A program made the position numbers and the translations under genes. The notes under the pieces were generated by a model, which was not told the DNA's origin, did no database searches, and was given only the letters and a program-made list of their open reading frames with translations. Positions 21,463 through 32,783 of a stretch of DNA of 64,000 bases are shown piece by piece (position 1 is the stretch's first letter; each line of letters starts with the position of its first letter). The stretch is from Skeletonema tropicum (lineage: Eukaryota; Bacillariophyta; Thalassiosirophyceae; Thalassiosirales; Thalassiosiraceae), in NCBI GenBank assembly GCA_037178625.1, contig CM074130.1, positions 1,116,001 through 1,180,000 on the forward strand. Direction: 5' to 3'.

Positions 21463-22143
21463 ATGGTTTATTCACGCTTGATACTATCATCATCATTGGC
21501 ACTGCTAATTCAAGCAATATCCAGCTCGGCATTTGCAACAACGCCGCTTTCTCCTTCCCGCGAAGTAGAGCGTCGGCAGGTCGGACCTCTCTTTGCTGAG
21601 AATAACAACCCATTTGGATTCGTTGAAGGACTATTTTCAGGTGGTAGCGCAGTAGCAGCACAGCCTAAAACTCCAACAATTCCTGACGTAGTCATCGACA
21701 GCGATTATAGACTAGCAGCGGTATTTGCTTCGATTGGTCTAAGCTCATTTCTCTTGGGGCATGATATTTTCACGAGTGTAGTTGGCGGTTTCTTCGTTCT
21801 TCTTGCTACTTTATTTGCTGTTCAAGCATCAAGAATTCGATTTGTATTTGATGGAGAAGCATTTGAGCTCAAGAATGCAGGTGGAGGCGATGACCAACTA
21901 ACAGACAGCGGTGAGAACTTTGTTGTCGGTGGTGCCAACAGGTGGACATATGATTCTTTTGTCAATTACGAGTTCTTCCCCAAGGGCTCTCCCATCCCAA
22001 TTTTAGTGTATTTTAAAGAGACGCAGACTGTGAAAGAAGACGGAAGTAATGATGGTCAAATTCATTTCTTCCCGGCGATTGCTAATTGCAAGCAGCTCGA
22101 GGAGCAGTTTGAGCTTCGAGGATGTGCCAAAATCCGGGATTAA
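21463..22143 (+). CDS. Plastid DUF3119-family membrane protein
   Basis: 226 aa, intact. The leader MVYSRLILSSSLALLIQAIS, then SSA-FATTPLSPSR, gives an A-F plastid import site. Two adjacent hydrophobic segments follow (AAVFASIGLSSFLLG and VVGGFFVLLATLFAV), then IRFVFDGEAFEL, the RWTYDSFVNYEFFP segment, PIPILVYFKETQ, and a closing IHFFPAIANCKQLEEQFELR. This order fits DUF3119, found in cyanobacteria and plastids. Molecular function is not established. It shares its upstream region with PGRL1, which argues for a photosynthesis-linked role. It converges on KAE1, 170 bp apart. Confidence 0.78.
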   Translation: MVYSRLILSSSLALLIQAISSSAFATTPLSPSREVERRQVGPLFAENNNPFGFVEGLFSGGSAVAAQPKTPTIPDVVIDSDYRLAAVFASIGLSSFLLGHDIFTSVVGGFFVLLATLFAVQASRIRFVFDGEAFELKNAGGGDDQLTDSGENFVVGGANRWTYDSFVNYEFFPKGSPIPILVYFKETQTVKEDGSNDGQIHFFPAIANCKQLEEQFELRGCAKIRD

Positions 22144-22313
22144 AGAATACATAGAGCAAGTTTTACATAGCACAAGTGTGCGGAAGCGCTTTTGATGCAT
22201 GGATGCAGAGCGAAGCACCTTTCGTTGGCACGAATTGATAATGGCACAAATCTATCTATTTAATCATCAAGCAATGCCCTACCATACATAAGTGAAATTG
22301 AAATCTTTGTTGA

Positions 22314-23544
22314 TCATGCATGCTTGCCTCTTGTTTTTGGCCTCCATACAACTTCCACTTGATCTGTCCTAAATCGTTGTGTACACTGAGTCTCTTCCAT
22401 CTTAACCAACATACTCTCGCTTCCAAATTGAAAACCAAACATACCCGCCTGGGCAATCATCGCACCGTTATCAATACAATATCGATGATCCATGGCACAG
22501 AGTGTCCCGCCTCGATCTGCCACCATATCAGCCATCATTCCTTGAAGTCGTTTATTGCATCCAACGCCACCAACTATTAATACCGAATTTTGACCGCAGT
22601 GTGCCATGGTACGTTCCGTAATTTCAACTAGCATGGCAAAGATTGTTTCTTGAAGCGAATAGCACAAATCTGCTGTTGTAAATTGCTCTTCTCCTTGTTT
22701 TTCATCGCCATCCTTCACGAACTCATTCTTCTTGGTAAGGTCTTCAATAAATGTCAATAATCCCGAAAACGACACGTCCATTCCCTTGACAACATACGGC
22801 AACTCCACAAACTTCAATGGCATTTCTTGGGTGTGTTTCCTCGCCTCCAATTCAATAGTATCCCGGAGAAGGATCATTACTTAACCCCACAACCCTCGCA
22901 AATCGATCTAAACAGTTCCCTACAGCTATATCAATCGTTTCACCAAAGATACGATACCGTCCATCACTATACGCAATCACCTGTGTATTCCCCCCACTAA
23001 CATACAACACAACCGGATCAGAAGCCGATGTGGCCACTCGTCCCATTTCAATATGGGCAATGCAATGATTGACTGCAATTAGTGGAATCTTCCACAATAA
23101 CGAAAGTGTCCGAGCTGCCATGGCACAGGAGCGGAGAGGCCCACCCATCCCGGGGCCTAGGGTGAAGGCAATCGCTGACAAGTGTCGCTGTGGATGTGAC
23201 TCATTCGGATATGCCTCGGATAATGCTGCGCGTATCAATGCCACGACATGTGCTTGATGGTGCCAGCTTGTCTCTTTTGGTAGGAAACCACAGCCTGCGG
23301 GACTTACGTATGTTTTACGCGGATTGGATAATGTTTGATAGGTTTGTGTTGTGGGGCTGTACTTTAGCACGCCGACGCCGCATTTGTTGGCAGATCCTTC
23401 GATTCCGAGGATGACGGTTTGACCGTCGGAATTCGCTTTGTAGAGGTGTGGGAAGTGGGATGGTGGAGGGATGGGCAAGTTGTGGAGCGGGGCAATGGGG
23501 CAGGGTGGGTCGCTGGCTGTGGAGGAGGACGAGAGGGCTGCCAT
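22314..23544 (-). CDS. KAE1: KAE1/OSGEP, tRNA threonylcarbamoyladenosine (t6A) synthase subunit, frame-broken
   Basis: Catalytic subunit of the KEOPS complex that makes t6A37 on ANN-decoding tRNAs. ASKHA-fold motifs: [29 protein letters not shown], the metal-binding HxxxH in [46 protein letters not shown] and [12 protein letters not shown]. The ATG at 23544 is followed by a 30-residue Ser/Pro leader. One indel near 22872, just after SNDPSPGY, shifts the frame; the C-terminal half resumes at once with [10 protein letters not shown]. The gene is essential in most eukaryotes and both halves are highly conserved, so a consensus error is more likely than a true mutation. The presence of VNHCIAH and the length favour cytosolic KAE1 over mitochondrial QRI7. 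Confidence 0.9.
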
Positions 23545-23902
23545 GGTGATTATGTTTTTTGAGGATTAGATAGATTTTGATTTTTGATGTTCGAAGTTGG
23601 AAGCTGCCTGGCGCGCCTTTTTCCTCAAGAGCAAAACGCCCGGCTCTCCCGCCGCACCCGCCGAGCATCAACGCCCGCCACCCGCACCACCTCATTCATC
23701 AAAAGGAGTTCAGAGTTCACAGCATCAAGCATGCATCACCATGGCATGACAACTTGCCATAGCCATAGCCTCACATCTCACATACATACACTTGCTCGTT
23801 TATGCACCTTGCTCGCCAGTGTTATAGACCTACACTAACCAGCAGAACCCATCCAGCAGAACCCATCAGAAATTAGCATTAGCTTATTGCTGTGAAGAGA
23901 AA
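23545..23902. other. Divergent spacer, KAE1 and MFS transporter
   Basis: A 358-bp spacer. A GC-richer patch (about 23610-23700) lies near the KAE1 start. No gene or clear element is seen. Confidence 0.45.
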
Positions 23903-25444
23903 ATGATGAGGGTCTCCATCATGACACATGCATACCTTCTTGCATCATCTCTTCTAGTGATGACACCGCACACAGACGCAAGGAAAATCAACTTCGTTAG
24001 CTTAACTTCAAGACATCAAAACAATCAACTTCACCGCAGCAAATCAATCGCACTTTCTTCCGAAGTGTGCAAGCTTCCAGGAGGTGGAGCAGATAATAAT
24101 ATAGACTCAACAGATGTAGCAGCTCATCATCAACGAACCATCAGTGCACTGCATTCCTCCTCATTCCTCATAGTGTTATCGACATCCATAGTCGCCTTTA
24201 CTCCATTACCATCTATAACTCGTCACCTCACTGCATCGTCATCGAGATCATCATCATCATCGCCACAAGAGCAGGCAGTCAAAATCCTGTCGCTAATCTC
24301 AGCAGCATCTGCTGCAGTTGAACTGTTCCTTTCACCGCTCTTAGGAACATTGCTAGATAAATATGGAAGAAAACGTCCAAGTGTATTGCTACATTCATTA
24401 ATAACACTCACAAATATAGGAGTTGTACTGCATCCATCTGTACACACAATTTGCATCTCAAGAATAATCAACGTGTTATGCTCCGGGTTTCTCATCATTA
24501 CGACCCAATCCATCATTGGTGATGTGTTTTCTGGCAAACAAAAAGATCAAATGGGTGCAGTTCTGGGAAGACAGGCGGCATTGATCTCATCTGGATTCTT
24601 ATTTGGGTCATTATTGGGTGGTAGGCTAACGGAATATTATGGAGAACGCACTACGTATGGATGTGCATCCATCTTTTCTGCATTAGCTGCGTTGACTGTT
24701 GTGTTTCGAATGGCGAATACTTTGGACCTAACTTCATCATCATCTTCAACAACAACATCGACTGATCAATCAAAAGTTCTGACTTGGCAATCGTTCAAAA
24801 AATCACTGCTGTCGAGCATTCAACTCCTGTTCCACTACGGATCACACATGAGAACTCTTGCGTTGTTATTACTTCTACAATCAGCTCCAATATACATGGG
24901 AGACGTATTTCAAGTATTTGCGAAAGAAGAGTGGGGCTTGAAAGCCAACGATTTTGGAAAGATTGTCGCCCTATTCGGTGTGTTGGGTATTATCTCAAAT
25001 ACTACATTGCCATTCATCGTAAAGCAGTTGGGACTTCGAACTTTCTCACTTTTTGCCATTATATCATCGCTATTCTTTCCCATGACTGCAATATTCACTA
25101 ACAATTATCGTAATGTTTTGATTGCTGGGAGCATTGGGCTATATTCTGGAGCGCAGAAAGTGGGAACAACAACTGCAATTACCTCCTTGGCGAATGAAAG
25201 GGGGATCCCACAAGGGCAATTACAAGGAGAGAAGGCGTCAATGTTGGCTCTTTTGAAGATCATCTGTCCTGTGATTTATAGCGCTTTGTATTTAAAGGGC
25301 AAGGAGTGGAGCATGAGCAGCACGGAAGGACACAAACTTGCCGCCTTCCAAATAATGATGGGAAAGTTCGGAAAGAAAATGCCTTTTGTATTGAATATTG
25401 TTTTAGGCGTTCTTGCATTTATAGTTACCTGGCAATATATGTAA
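23903..25444 (+). CDS. Major facilitator superfamily transporter
   Basis: 513 aa, single exon. A cleavable-looking leader (MTHAYLLASSLLVMTPHTDA) and a 60-residue soluble stretch precede about 12 hydrophobic segments. The MFS motif A is present between helices 2 and 3 as GTLLDKYGRKRPS. Helix 5-type GRQAALISSGFLFGSLLGG and the central Ser/Thr-rich loop (about residues 280-295) support the two-bundle arrangement. It is most like the drug:H+/TetA-type branch; the substrate cannot be inferred. No A-F plastid motif is seen, so the endomembrane or plasma membrane is likelier. Divergent from KAE1. Confidence 0.78.
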   Translation: MMRVSIMTHAYLLASSLLVMTPHTDARKINFVSLTSRHQNNQLHRSKSIALSSEVCKLPGGGADNNIDSTDVAAHHQRTISALHSSSFLIVLSTSIVAFTPLPSITRHLTASSSRSSSSSPQEQAVKILSLISAASAAVELFLSPLLGTLLDKYGRKRPSVLLHSLITLTNIGVVLHPSVHTICISRIINVLCSGFLIITTQSIIGDVFSGKQKDQMGAVLGRQAALISSGFLFGSLLGGRLTEYYGERTTYGCASIFSALAALTVVFRMANTLDLTSSSSSTTTSTDQSKVLTWQSFKKSLLSSIQLLFHYGSHMRTLALLLLLQSAPIYMGDVFQVFAKEEWGLKANDFGKIVALFGVLGIISNTTLPFIVKQLGLRTFSLFAIISSLFFPMTAIFTNNYRNVLIAGSIGLYSGAQKVGTTTAITSLANERGIPQGQLQGEKASMLALLKIICPVIYSALYLKGKEWSMSSTEGHKLAAFQIMMGKFGKKMPFVLNIVLGVLAFIVTWQYM

Positions 25445-26448
25445 ATCTAGTCCTAGTAAAGTTTAGAATATGTAGCTTAATAGATAATCTTGATCCTCGC
25501 TGGATGTGTCGGTGCTTGTGCTATCTTGGCCAATCTCTAATGCACTAGAGACATCAATGCTCCAATTCATTTTGTCATGCAGAGTAAATCTAACTCAGAC
25601 AAGCATGCTCAATCCCAAATGGATCAGATGGGGTTTGTTTTCCAATCATTGTCTCTCTAGAGCTCTCTTCTTGCATGTCTTGCGGTTGATGGTTCCCGTG
25701 GGTTGATGTTGAAGATTGAGTAGGGGTTGCAAACCTAGACTTTTGGATATAAGATGCCAAACAAATAAAAAACGATTCTTCCCCATTCTCATTTCTCATC
25801 GTATATAAAGACAAAAACTTTTATTTCACTTATTCTGTCATAAAAGCACTTCTACATATCTTAGAGATTGGATGAAGTTAGGAGGCACATCACCAGCCTT
25901 GGTCAAAAAAGGGCTCGAAACACCAAATTTATGTATTTACCAACTTCTTTATCTATGTGTAACAGAAATTTTAGTAGGAATACAGTATACAGTAGTACAA
26001 TATCATCAATCATCAATCACGGTTCCCGTGATCACAGATCACAGCAAGAGAATATTGAACGCTACATAGGTAAGTACACAGTGATGAAAGTGTAAGTACT
26101 GAACTACACACCGATTTCACATCGCGCATCCCGTGTTAAATTTTTTTACTTGTAAACTAATGTACAGTCACATAACATACCGTCTTACGTACAAAAATAA
26201 CAAGCAGCACCACGACTTTTTTTTAATTTGCGCTGCAATAGCATCGAGGAAGTTACCATCATAACCACCAATAACAACGGCATCATTCGGTAGACCGTTG
26301 CGAAAACTTACGAATCCAATCTATACCATATATTCAACTTACTGTTAAATTTTCGCAACGACGCATTGAACAGTCAAGACAGCACAGTACGGTCATAAAC
26401 ACAACTACCCTGCACACCTCGCCATCTTTTTTCAACACAACGAGCGCA
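25445..26448. other. Gene-free 1-kb spacer
   Basis: AT-rich with no supported gene. It includes a short direct repeat ATCATCAATCATCAATCACG near 26006 and the palindrome-like CACGGTTCCCGTGATCACAG just after it. Everything else looks like ordinary spacer before the element-like gene at 26449. Confidence 0.45.
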
Positions 26449-28091
26449 ATGGAGACAATCAACGTCAAAGATTGTCCACGAGAAAAACCCGAATTATTAT
26501 TAGCGGGTATGCTATTGTATATATGCAAGTACTCAATGATTTCCCATTGGTACCGCATCTGGGATCGTGATGAGGACAACCCTCCACCGGAAGTACGTCA
26601 AATCATGGACGCCGACAAGTTGGGAAATATTTTACAATTGAACAAATTATCATTACAAAAATTCGCTGGAATAGACGATGACCTCTGGATATGGGTATTA
26701 GAACAATGTAAGTTGGTGAAAGTAAATGCAGCTGATAAAGTCATCTGTGCAGGCGCTGATAAATGGAAAGCATTTTTTGAGGAACACAAGATATTCTTCT
26801 TGAGCCGATCCGAATCGAACAGTTCATGGCTGGGGACCTTGCGTGGGATTGTTTCACCCTAGGCAAAGAAGGAGCAGCAAACCATTGGTGCATCTACTGC
26901 AAGCATGGTCCTCAACAATGGAGTGTGCCAAATCACGACAAAGGCGAATGTTGGACCATTGACGATCTAATTGCAATGGCCGATAGTAACAACAAGGGTG
27001 CAAAGAGAATGGGAGTGAAAAGGCGGCCCTACTTCCCATGGATTCCAATTAAAAATTACATTCTTCCTGTCGTTCATCTTTGTATTGGTCTTGGTAATGA
27101 TGCCATAGATTATTTTGGCTTCCTTGTTGAGTGGCGCCTGACCAAGTTATCTGCTGAGGAAAAGGAGTGGAAGGATAGAGTGGATGAACTGAATCGCCTA
27201 ATCCCCGACAAACGGAAGGAAGTTAATGCTTGGGTAAAGAGTATTGATGGGAAGAGACGAACGCAATTAATGGCGTTACGGAGAACCAGAGCATCTTCTG
27301 TTGGTTTGCAGCCCAACGAAGTCGAAGAACTTGCTGCACTTGATGCCACCTTCATTGCACTGGGAAAATCAAGAGATGCTCTAGTAGATGAGAGGAAAGA
27401 TTTGAAGAAGAAAATTGAGGCGGCGCATGAAACGAGGAGGAGGCCGCCAGAAGGCGCTGACGATACTTGGTATTTGCTCATGGAAAGGATATATAGAAAT
27501 CATGGTGTGAAGCGAGAGGATTACCACAAGAGGAAATTTCAAGGCCGCCCATTGAAGGATATCATGAAGAAAGCTGAAGATATTTTCACCGAGGCAAAGG
27601 CAATGCTCCGTGAGTTCAAAGACGACAGCGTTGCTAATATTGATGACCAAATTGACAAGACCTGTGACGAAATGATCTCTCTCTTACGCAGTTGGGGTAA
27701 AGTGTTCAAAGTGTTCTACACGGAGAAACCATCAGCTGCAGACAAGGTAAACTTCAAAAATGACATGGACGATGCAGTTGAAAAGCACCGCGCACTAAGG
27801 GCACAAGTTGACGACAATGATGATACACCAAAGCTTCATTATGCAGCAGATCATGGACTTGAAACTCTTGAGACACACCCTGACTTGTTTCTGATGATTG
27901 AGGAATGGGTAGAACAGTTCCATCAAACGGAAAGGAAGAGAGTGGAGGAGAGATGCAGGTTTGTCAAAGACGCAGATAAACATGCAGAAGCCGTTGGGAA
28001 GAAGAGAGCGAGTCAGAACAATGAAGATATCATGGCAAAAACTAGAGATACGAAGAGGCCACGAGGAAAGTACAAACAAAATAACGAATAA
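26449..28091 (+). CDS. Probable transposon-derived protein (MAGDLAW / LGKEG family), frame-broken
   Basis: Two overlapping open frames (26449-26862 and 26826-28091) are one gene with a frameshift near 26805-26825: the second frame reads upstream as EPIRIEQFMAGDLAW, continuing the first. Visible marks are MAGDLAWDCFTLGKEGAANH, the adjacent WCIYCK zinc-like pair, then YILPVVHLCIGLGNDAIDYF and a long charged coiled-coil region, a C-terminal VEQFHQTERKR block and a basic tail. I recall this layout from multicopy, transposon-like genes in algae and animals that lack a described transposase core in this portion. The upstream catalytic part is missing here, so it is probably a truncated copy. No terminal inverted repeat was found. 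Function unknown. Confidence 0.45.
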
Positions 28092-28451
28092 TTGGTTGAC
28101 ATCGAGATTATACGAAGCGCTGAAAATTTAGGCATTAATAGAGCATGGCATCCGGCACCTGTTTTGGGTATCAATTTCGATCGATGTCATGGATTGGATG
28201 TTGTATGGGACGTCGTATTGAGCTAGCGGGTGGCATGTTCATGGTGGAATCGGATCGGTTAGCTGTGAGAAAAAGGGGGCACTTAGGGGGGATAAAACCT
28301 AAACACGTAATATCTAGTAAGATTATCTATGTGACCCCCGAAAAGGGGGATGGTAGGAAATTTTTTTTTAACTAGTGGCGAAATTGGTGTGACTAACATC
28401 AAGAGGTAATAGGATTATGGCTTCTCTCCACCTGATACTTAATAAAATAGC
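28092..28451. other. Spacer after the element-like gene
   Basis: 360 bp with G-run-rich sequence (AGGGGGCACTTAGGGGGG near 28274 and GAAAAGGGGG near 28340) followed by a T run. It may be the 3' end of the element. No gene is seen. Confidence 0.4.
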
Positions 28452-31400
28452 ATGAGTCAAAACCTCGAGAATAATAACCCAAGCGGCGGCCGAAGCGCAA
28501 TCACCGATGCTACACAAATTGTCTACTCTTGGCTCCCCCATTCGACGTTAGGTGCATCCAGCACCGTCGCCATTCGTGTACGAAACGCGTCACTGCTAGA
28601 TGCAAGGAAACCTACTCCTGGATCCATCAGTTCTATTCTTCCATCAGCAGCTGCTTCGATAATAAATGATGAAAAGAAGGACAGTGACGAAAAAGATGCA
28701 ACGAGTAAACCTGACTCTCATCTTCTTCTATACGCTCCAGAATGTCGAGTCGAAGCATCCATATACGGTTATGGTCAATCCCTCCAAGCAGCTCCAATAT
28801 CTACGAAATATTGTCCGCTACTACCTTACAATTATAATGACAATCATCACGAGGCCAATTCTTACAATGGCAATTTATCATCACAAACTGTTGATTTCAT
28901 GTGCGGAAAAGATTGGAGTACGGTAACGTTTGATTCGATGGTCAGTCTTCCTGTCCGATGGAGGGATTTGACACGTGATGCTTGTCTGGCGTTGAATGTC
29001 TATTGTGATGGAGATGTGTCGAACCATGATGGTGATGAAAATGATAGTAGTAATGGCCCATCAGTGCAAAAGGTATGGGGAACCACCCTCCCATTGTTTG
29101 ACGAAAATGGGAGATTAAGATCGGGATTGTACAAATTGAAATTGTATCCGAATGTTTTGGCGGATGGTGGTATGGGCTATCAAGGTGGAACTAACGAAGA
29201 CAGCATGGATCCAATCGAAACTTTTTTGAAAGGTGGTGCTACTCCAGGAATTGTGAATTCAATCGACAACAACACTTTTTCTTCCGAATGGTTAGATGAA
29301 CGAAAATTGGACAAGGATCAAGAAGATCCCAAATGGAAAGCTTCATTAATTCTGCATGAGTTGGATAGGCTAGAAACATCAACGCCATCCAGCAACGCTG
29401 ACGGGACCAGTCTGGGTGTTGGCACGGCAAACTCCTCTCAGCACAACACAACTTCTTCTTCTGTTCCTTGGTTGGATGCTCTTACAAGAGAGCGGTGCAT
29501 GGATATTCTCAGTGGAGAAGATGACGACGAATATAGCTACACATCTTCATCATCAGCAACTGCAACAACTGCTCAACGCAAAGCAACACGACGACCCAAT
29601 ACTCGCCCCAAGCAAGAGAAACTACCATCACCAACCTCCTCGCATCACAATTCACCATACTTGATTGTGGAATTGCCAACTCCACCTATCCCCATTTTGC
29701 ACGAGGAGCCATTTTACCCTACAACAACGTGCGTAAACGCAAATGAGTTGATCAAATTCCATTCCAAGTTCCGATCTGACGATGATGATGAAAAGTCGGG
29801 ACTTGCAGTACGAATAAGTCCAAAGGCATTGGATGCTCCTACGACTGACATACCTCAATCCTTTTTGTACCCACTTGTCCAGATACTAGATCATGAACCT
29901 CCTCTTACTGATGAAAATGACAATGTACAAGACAATCCAGCTCAAGATAAGTATCGAATCTTAGCACATGATCTCATACGCGGGTTGGTAGACCCAGGAC
30001 TTAAGCCAGATCGATCACAGCGGGCAAGATTGGAACGGATTATTGGAAGTCCAAGCCATCATTTGAGTACAGAAGAGAAAGATTTGCTGTGGCGGTTTCG
30101 ATTTAGTTTGGTGGACAATCGACGTGCCTTACCCAAATTTCTGGAGGCTGTGGATTGGAGTGTGGAAAGTGAAGTTGTACAAACTGTCGAGTTACTTGAT
30201 CAGTGGCGAAAACGCAGTCCTATTGAAGTGACAGATGCATTGAAGCTGTTGGGAAGGAATGTCGCATTCCAAACTAGTTTGGTTCGCTCCTATGCAATTG
30301 ATACCCTATCAAAATCGTCAGATGAGGAGTTACGACTGTACTTACTGCAGCTGGTACAGGCACTCAAGTATGAAGAGGATGTGAGTGGGGGAACATCCAG
30401 TGGAAACGATGTTGCACATGCCTTTTCCGAGAATAAATCAGCAGGAGTAACGTCATTGTCAACATTTTTGATTGAACGAGCATCACGCAACGTGGAACTA
30501 GCAAATTTCTTGTTCTCTTTTCTGAGGGTTGAATTGGACAATCCAATCTATGAAGTTCGCTACCGAGAAGTGTTTGGCTTGTTCCAAGTCAAACTGAGTT
30601 CTGTCCGCGTCAAAAATGGATGCATTACTCAATCCAAGGACACTGCCGACACCTTATCCCTGTGGGAGTTACTAACGCAACAGGAAAAGTTCATCTCGGG
30701 TATAATGGACTGTCAGAGGGATAGTTTGAGCGCGAGAGGTAAGAAGGATGCAAAAGAGTCACATCTCAGAGAGGCATTAGAATCTGGAGGCTTCCACAAT
30801 ATCCCACATGCAGTACCCCTGCCATCTGCGCCACACATTTTTGTGAAAGGAGTCAATCCCAAATCTGTGAAGATGTTCAAGTCCGCCTTATATCCAGCGG
30901 TGGTAGATTTCATTGTTGATCGTGTCAAGACAGCGGATGGAAAAGATGCAAAGCACTTCCCATCAACGTACAAAGTTATGATCAAAACAGGAGATGACTT
31001 GCGCCAAGATCAGCTTGTTATTATGATGATTCAGCTTATGGATAGATTGTTGAAGCGTGGCACACTCGATTTGTGGTGAGTATCAGTGGATGTTTCAGTT
31101 GCTAGTTACTTGTTGGTGTACAAGTTGTTACTCATATCTTATTGCATCCATTAGCTTGAAACCCTACTCGATATTAGCAATGCCTAGAAGCTCAGGACTC
31201 TTAGAGTTTGTCGAAAAGAGTATTCCCGTGAGTCAAATTCTATCAAGCAATAACAATTCCATCATGGAATTCTTCAAGAATGTAGCACCGCAAGAAGGAG
31301 CAAGATATTCCATCAAGCCGGATGTATTGCAAACATACATTCGGTCCTGTGCCGGATATTGTGTCCTGACGTATTTACTGGGTGTCGGTGATAGGCACTT

Positions 31401-31904
31401 GGATAACATTTTGATTCAACCGAGCGGTCATTTCTTCCACATCGATTGTAAGTCACTTGCAGTATATATATCACGTGTTTCTTCACTCAATTGCTCACAA
31501 TACTTTTCTTTTCAGTTGGATTCATCTTTGGAAGGGATCCCAAACCGCTACCACCAGCATTTCGTCTCACGAAAGAGATGGTAGATGGTATGGGAGGGAC
31601 AGATTCGAAGGAGTACAAACAATTTTGTTCATTGGCGTGCCAAGCCTATAACACACTTCGTAAAAGTGCGGGGCTTGTGTTGAACTTACTGCATTTAATG
31701 AGTGATGCGGGTATAGAAGACTTATCTAACCACCCCATAGGGGATGCCATTGAAGTCATATCAAAAGTAGAAGAGCGTTTCAGGTTGGACTTGACAGATG
31801 AACAGGCCGAGACATTCTTTATTGGGCTGATAAATGATTCCCAGGCAGCTCTAGCTCCTCGTGTTATGGAAAAGTTTCACCAATTTAGTGTAGCAATGAG
31901 ATAG
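28452..31904 (+). CDS. VPS34: Class III phosphatidylinositol 3-kinase VPS34
   Basis: Makes PI3P for endosomal sorting and autophagy, acting with VPS15 and Beclin/ATG6. Three exons (28452-31075, 31155-31447, 31516-31904) give 1,101 aa; human VPS34 is 887, and the excess is Ser/Asn/Asp-rich insertions. Domains in order: C2 region (residues about 20-260), low-complexity linkers, the helical PIK domain (about 505-690; LLWRFRFSLVDNRRALPKFL), then the lipid kinase domain. Kinase marks are VMIKTGDDLRQDQLV with the ATP-binding lysine, the catalytic GVGDRHLDN, HIDFGFIFGRDPKPLPP (DFG) and the activation loop up to KEMVDGMGG. The C-terminal helix ending MEKFHQFSVAMR is typical. Intact throughout. It converges on the gene at 32010, 105 bp apart. 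Confidence 0.95.
31076..31154 (+). other. VPS34 intron 1 (79 nt)
   Basis: Donor GTGAGT after DL-TG; acceptor CATTAG before CTTGAAACCC. The phase-2 join restores D-L-C-L-K-P-Y. Confidence 0.85.
31448..31515 (+). other. VPS34 intron 2 (68 nt)
   Basis: Donor GTAAGT splits the Phe codon of the DFG motif; acceptor TTTTCAG. The phase-1 join gives HIDFGFIFG. Confidence 0.9.
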
Positions 31905-32009
31905 TTATAATTTATTGACATTTACTCCATGACCATGACTAAGTTAATAATACTAACACTCAACAAATAATTATAGAGACTGTGCTCACTCTCCTGTTAT
32001 CAAAGGAGA

Positions 32010-32783
32010 TCAACGTCGTGGGCGATATACAATAGGTGCGACACTGTCTACAACACCAAGGGTGCGAGCGCTTACTAGCGTGAATGTCAGTGTGGCCTCA
32101 TTTCCAAAGCCGGGGCGAGGCTCAACGCCTGAATGCCCACGTACTTCCGCCGATACCATGAAAATACCGATACATCTAAAGATGAAGTGGTTAGCTGGAT
32201 CATCAGCCGCTTCTCGGATAGTTCCGATGCGGGTGAATTTCTTTTTCTCTTCATCATTTGCCACCCAAAAACTTGGCTCCGGTTGGGGGCGTACATTTAA
32301 TTGTGCTTCGAAGTGTACTATGTCCCGGTTCTCGTCCTTTACTGTGCCCTTACCCGATGGTCGCCACCCTGTGCCGACCTCGAAGTACTCCTCAATCTTT
32401 TCTACCGTGTAGCAAGGGAGATAGGCGTACAGCCACGTTGAACAGTAATTGTCCATATTGGAAACCCTAGCCTTTGGCGTTAGATCGATACACACATCAA
32501 TACTCATATAATCCAACGTAAACGGGTTTCTCTCTATTTGATAAGTGAACTCTACCTCACCACGCCACAAATTAGGATCGCCAGGAACCTGACGCAAATT
32601 AGGTATTTTAAAGTTGACTTTCGGGTCAGTTTCAGGCTGCCCAAAGTAATCCTTCATCTCGTCGAAGACATGTTTCAGCGCTATACCTTCTCTTTCTGGA
32701 ACCCAGTTTCCCCTCCAATTCACCATCGGTTCCTCCTCATTATCACCGGCGGGGGGAGCCCGCCGATCTTCATTTGCATCCAT
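32010..32783 (-). CDS. Unknown soluble protein
   Basis: No family recognised. The first ATG in frame is at 32783 (MDANEDRRAPPAGDNEEEP), giving 257 aa; the frame is open back to 32948 without an ATG, so an upstream exon may exist. The sequence is rich in aromatic and beta-type segments (WRGEVEFTYQIERNPFTL, MSIDVCIDLTPKARV, CSTWLYAYLPCYTVEKI, FEVGTGWRPSGKGTV) and looks globular. A hydrophobic open stretch on the same strand upstream (about 32910-33060, LLITLLFSLFWPIEKF) could be a membrane-anchor exon, but no clear splice pair was found. Confidence 0.5.
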   Translation of the reverse strand: MDANEDRRAPPAGDNEEEPMVNWRGNWVPEREGIALKHVFDEMKDYFGQPETDPKVNFKIPNLRQVPGDPNLWRGEVEFTYQIERNPFTLDYMSIDVCIDLTPKARVSNMDNYCSTWLYAYLPCYTVEKIEEYFEVGTGWRPSGKGTVKDENRDIVHFEAQLNVRPQPEPSFWVANDEEKKKFTRIGTIREAADDPANHFIFRCIGIFMVSAEVRGHSGVEPRPGFGNEATLTFTLVSARTLGVVDSVAPIVYRPRR

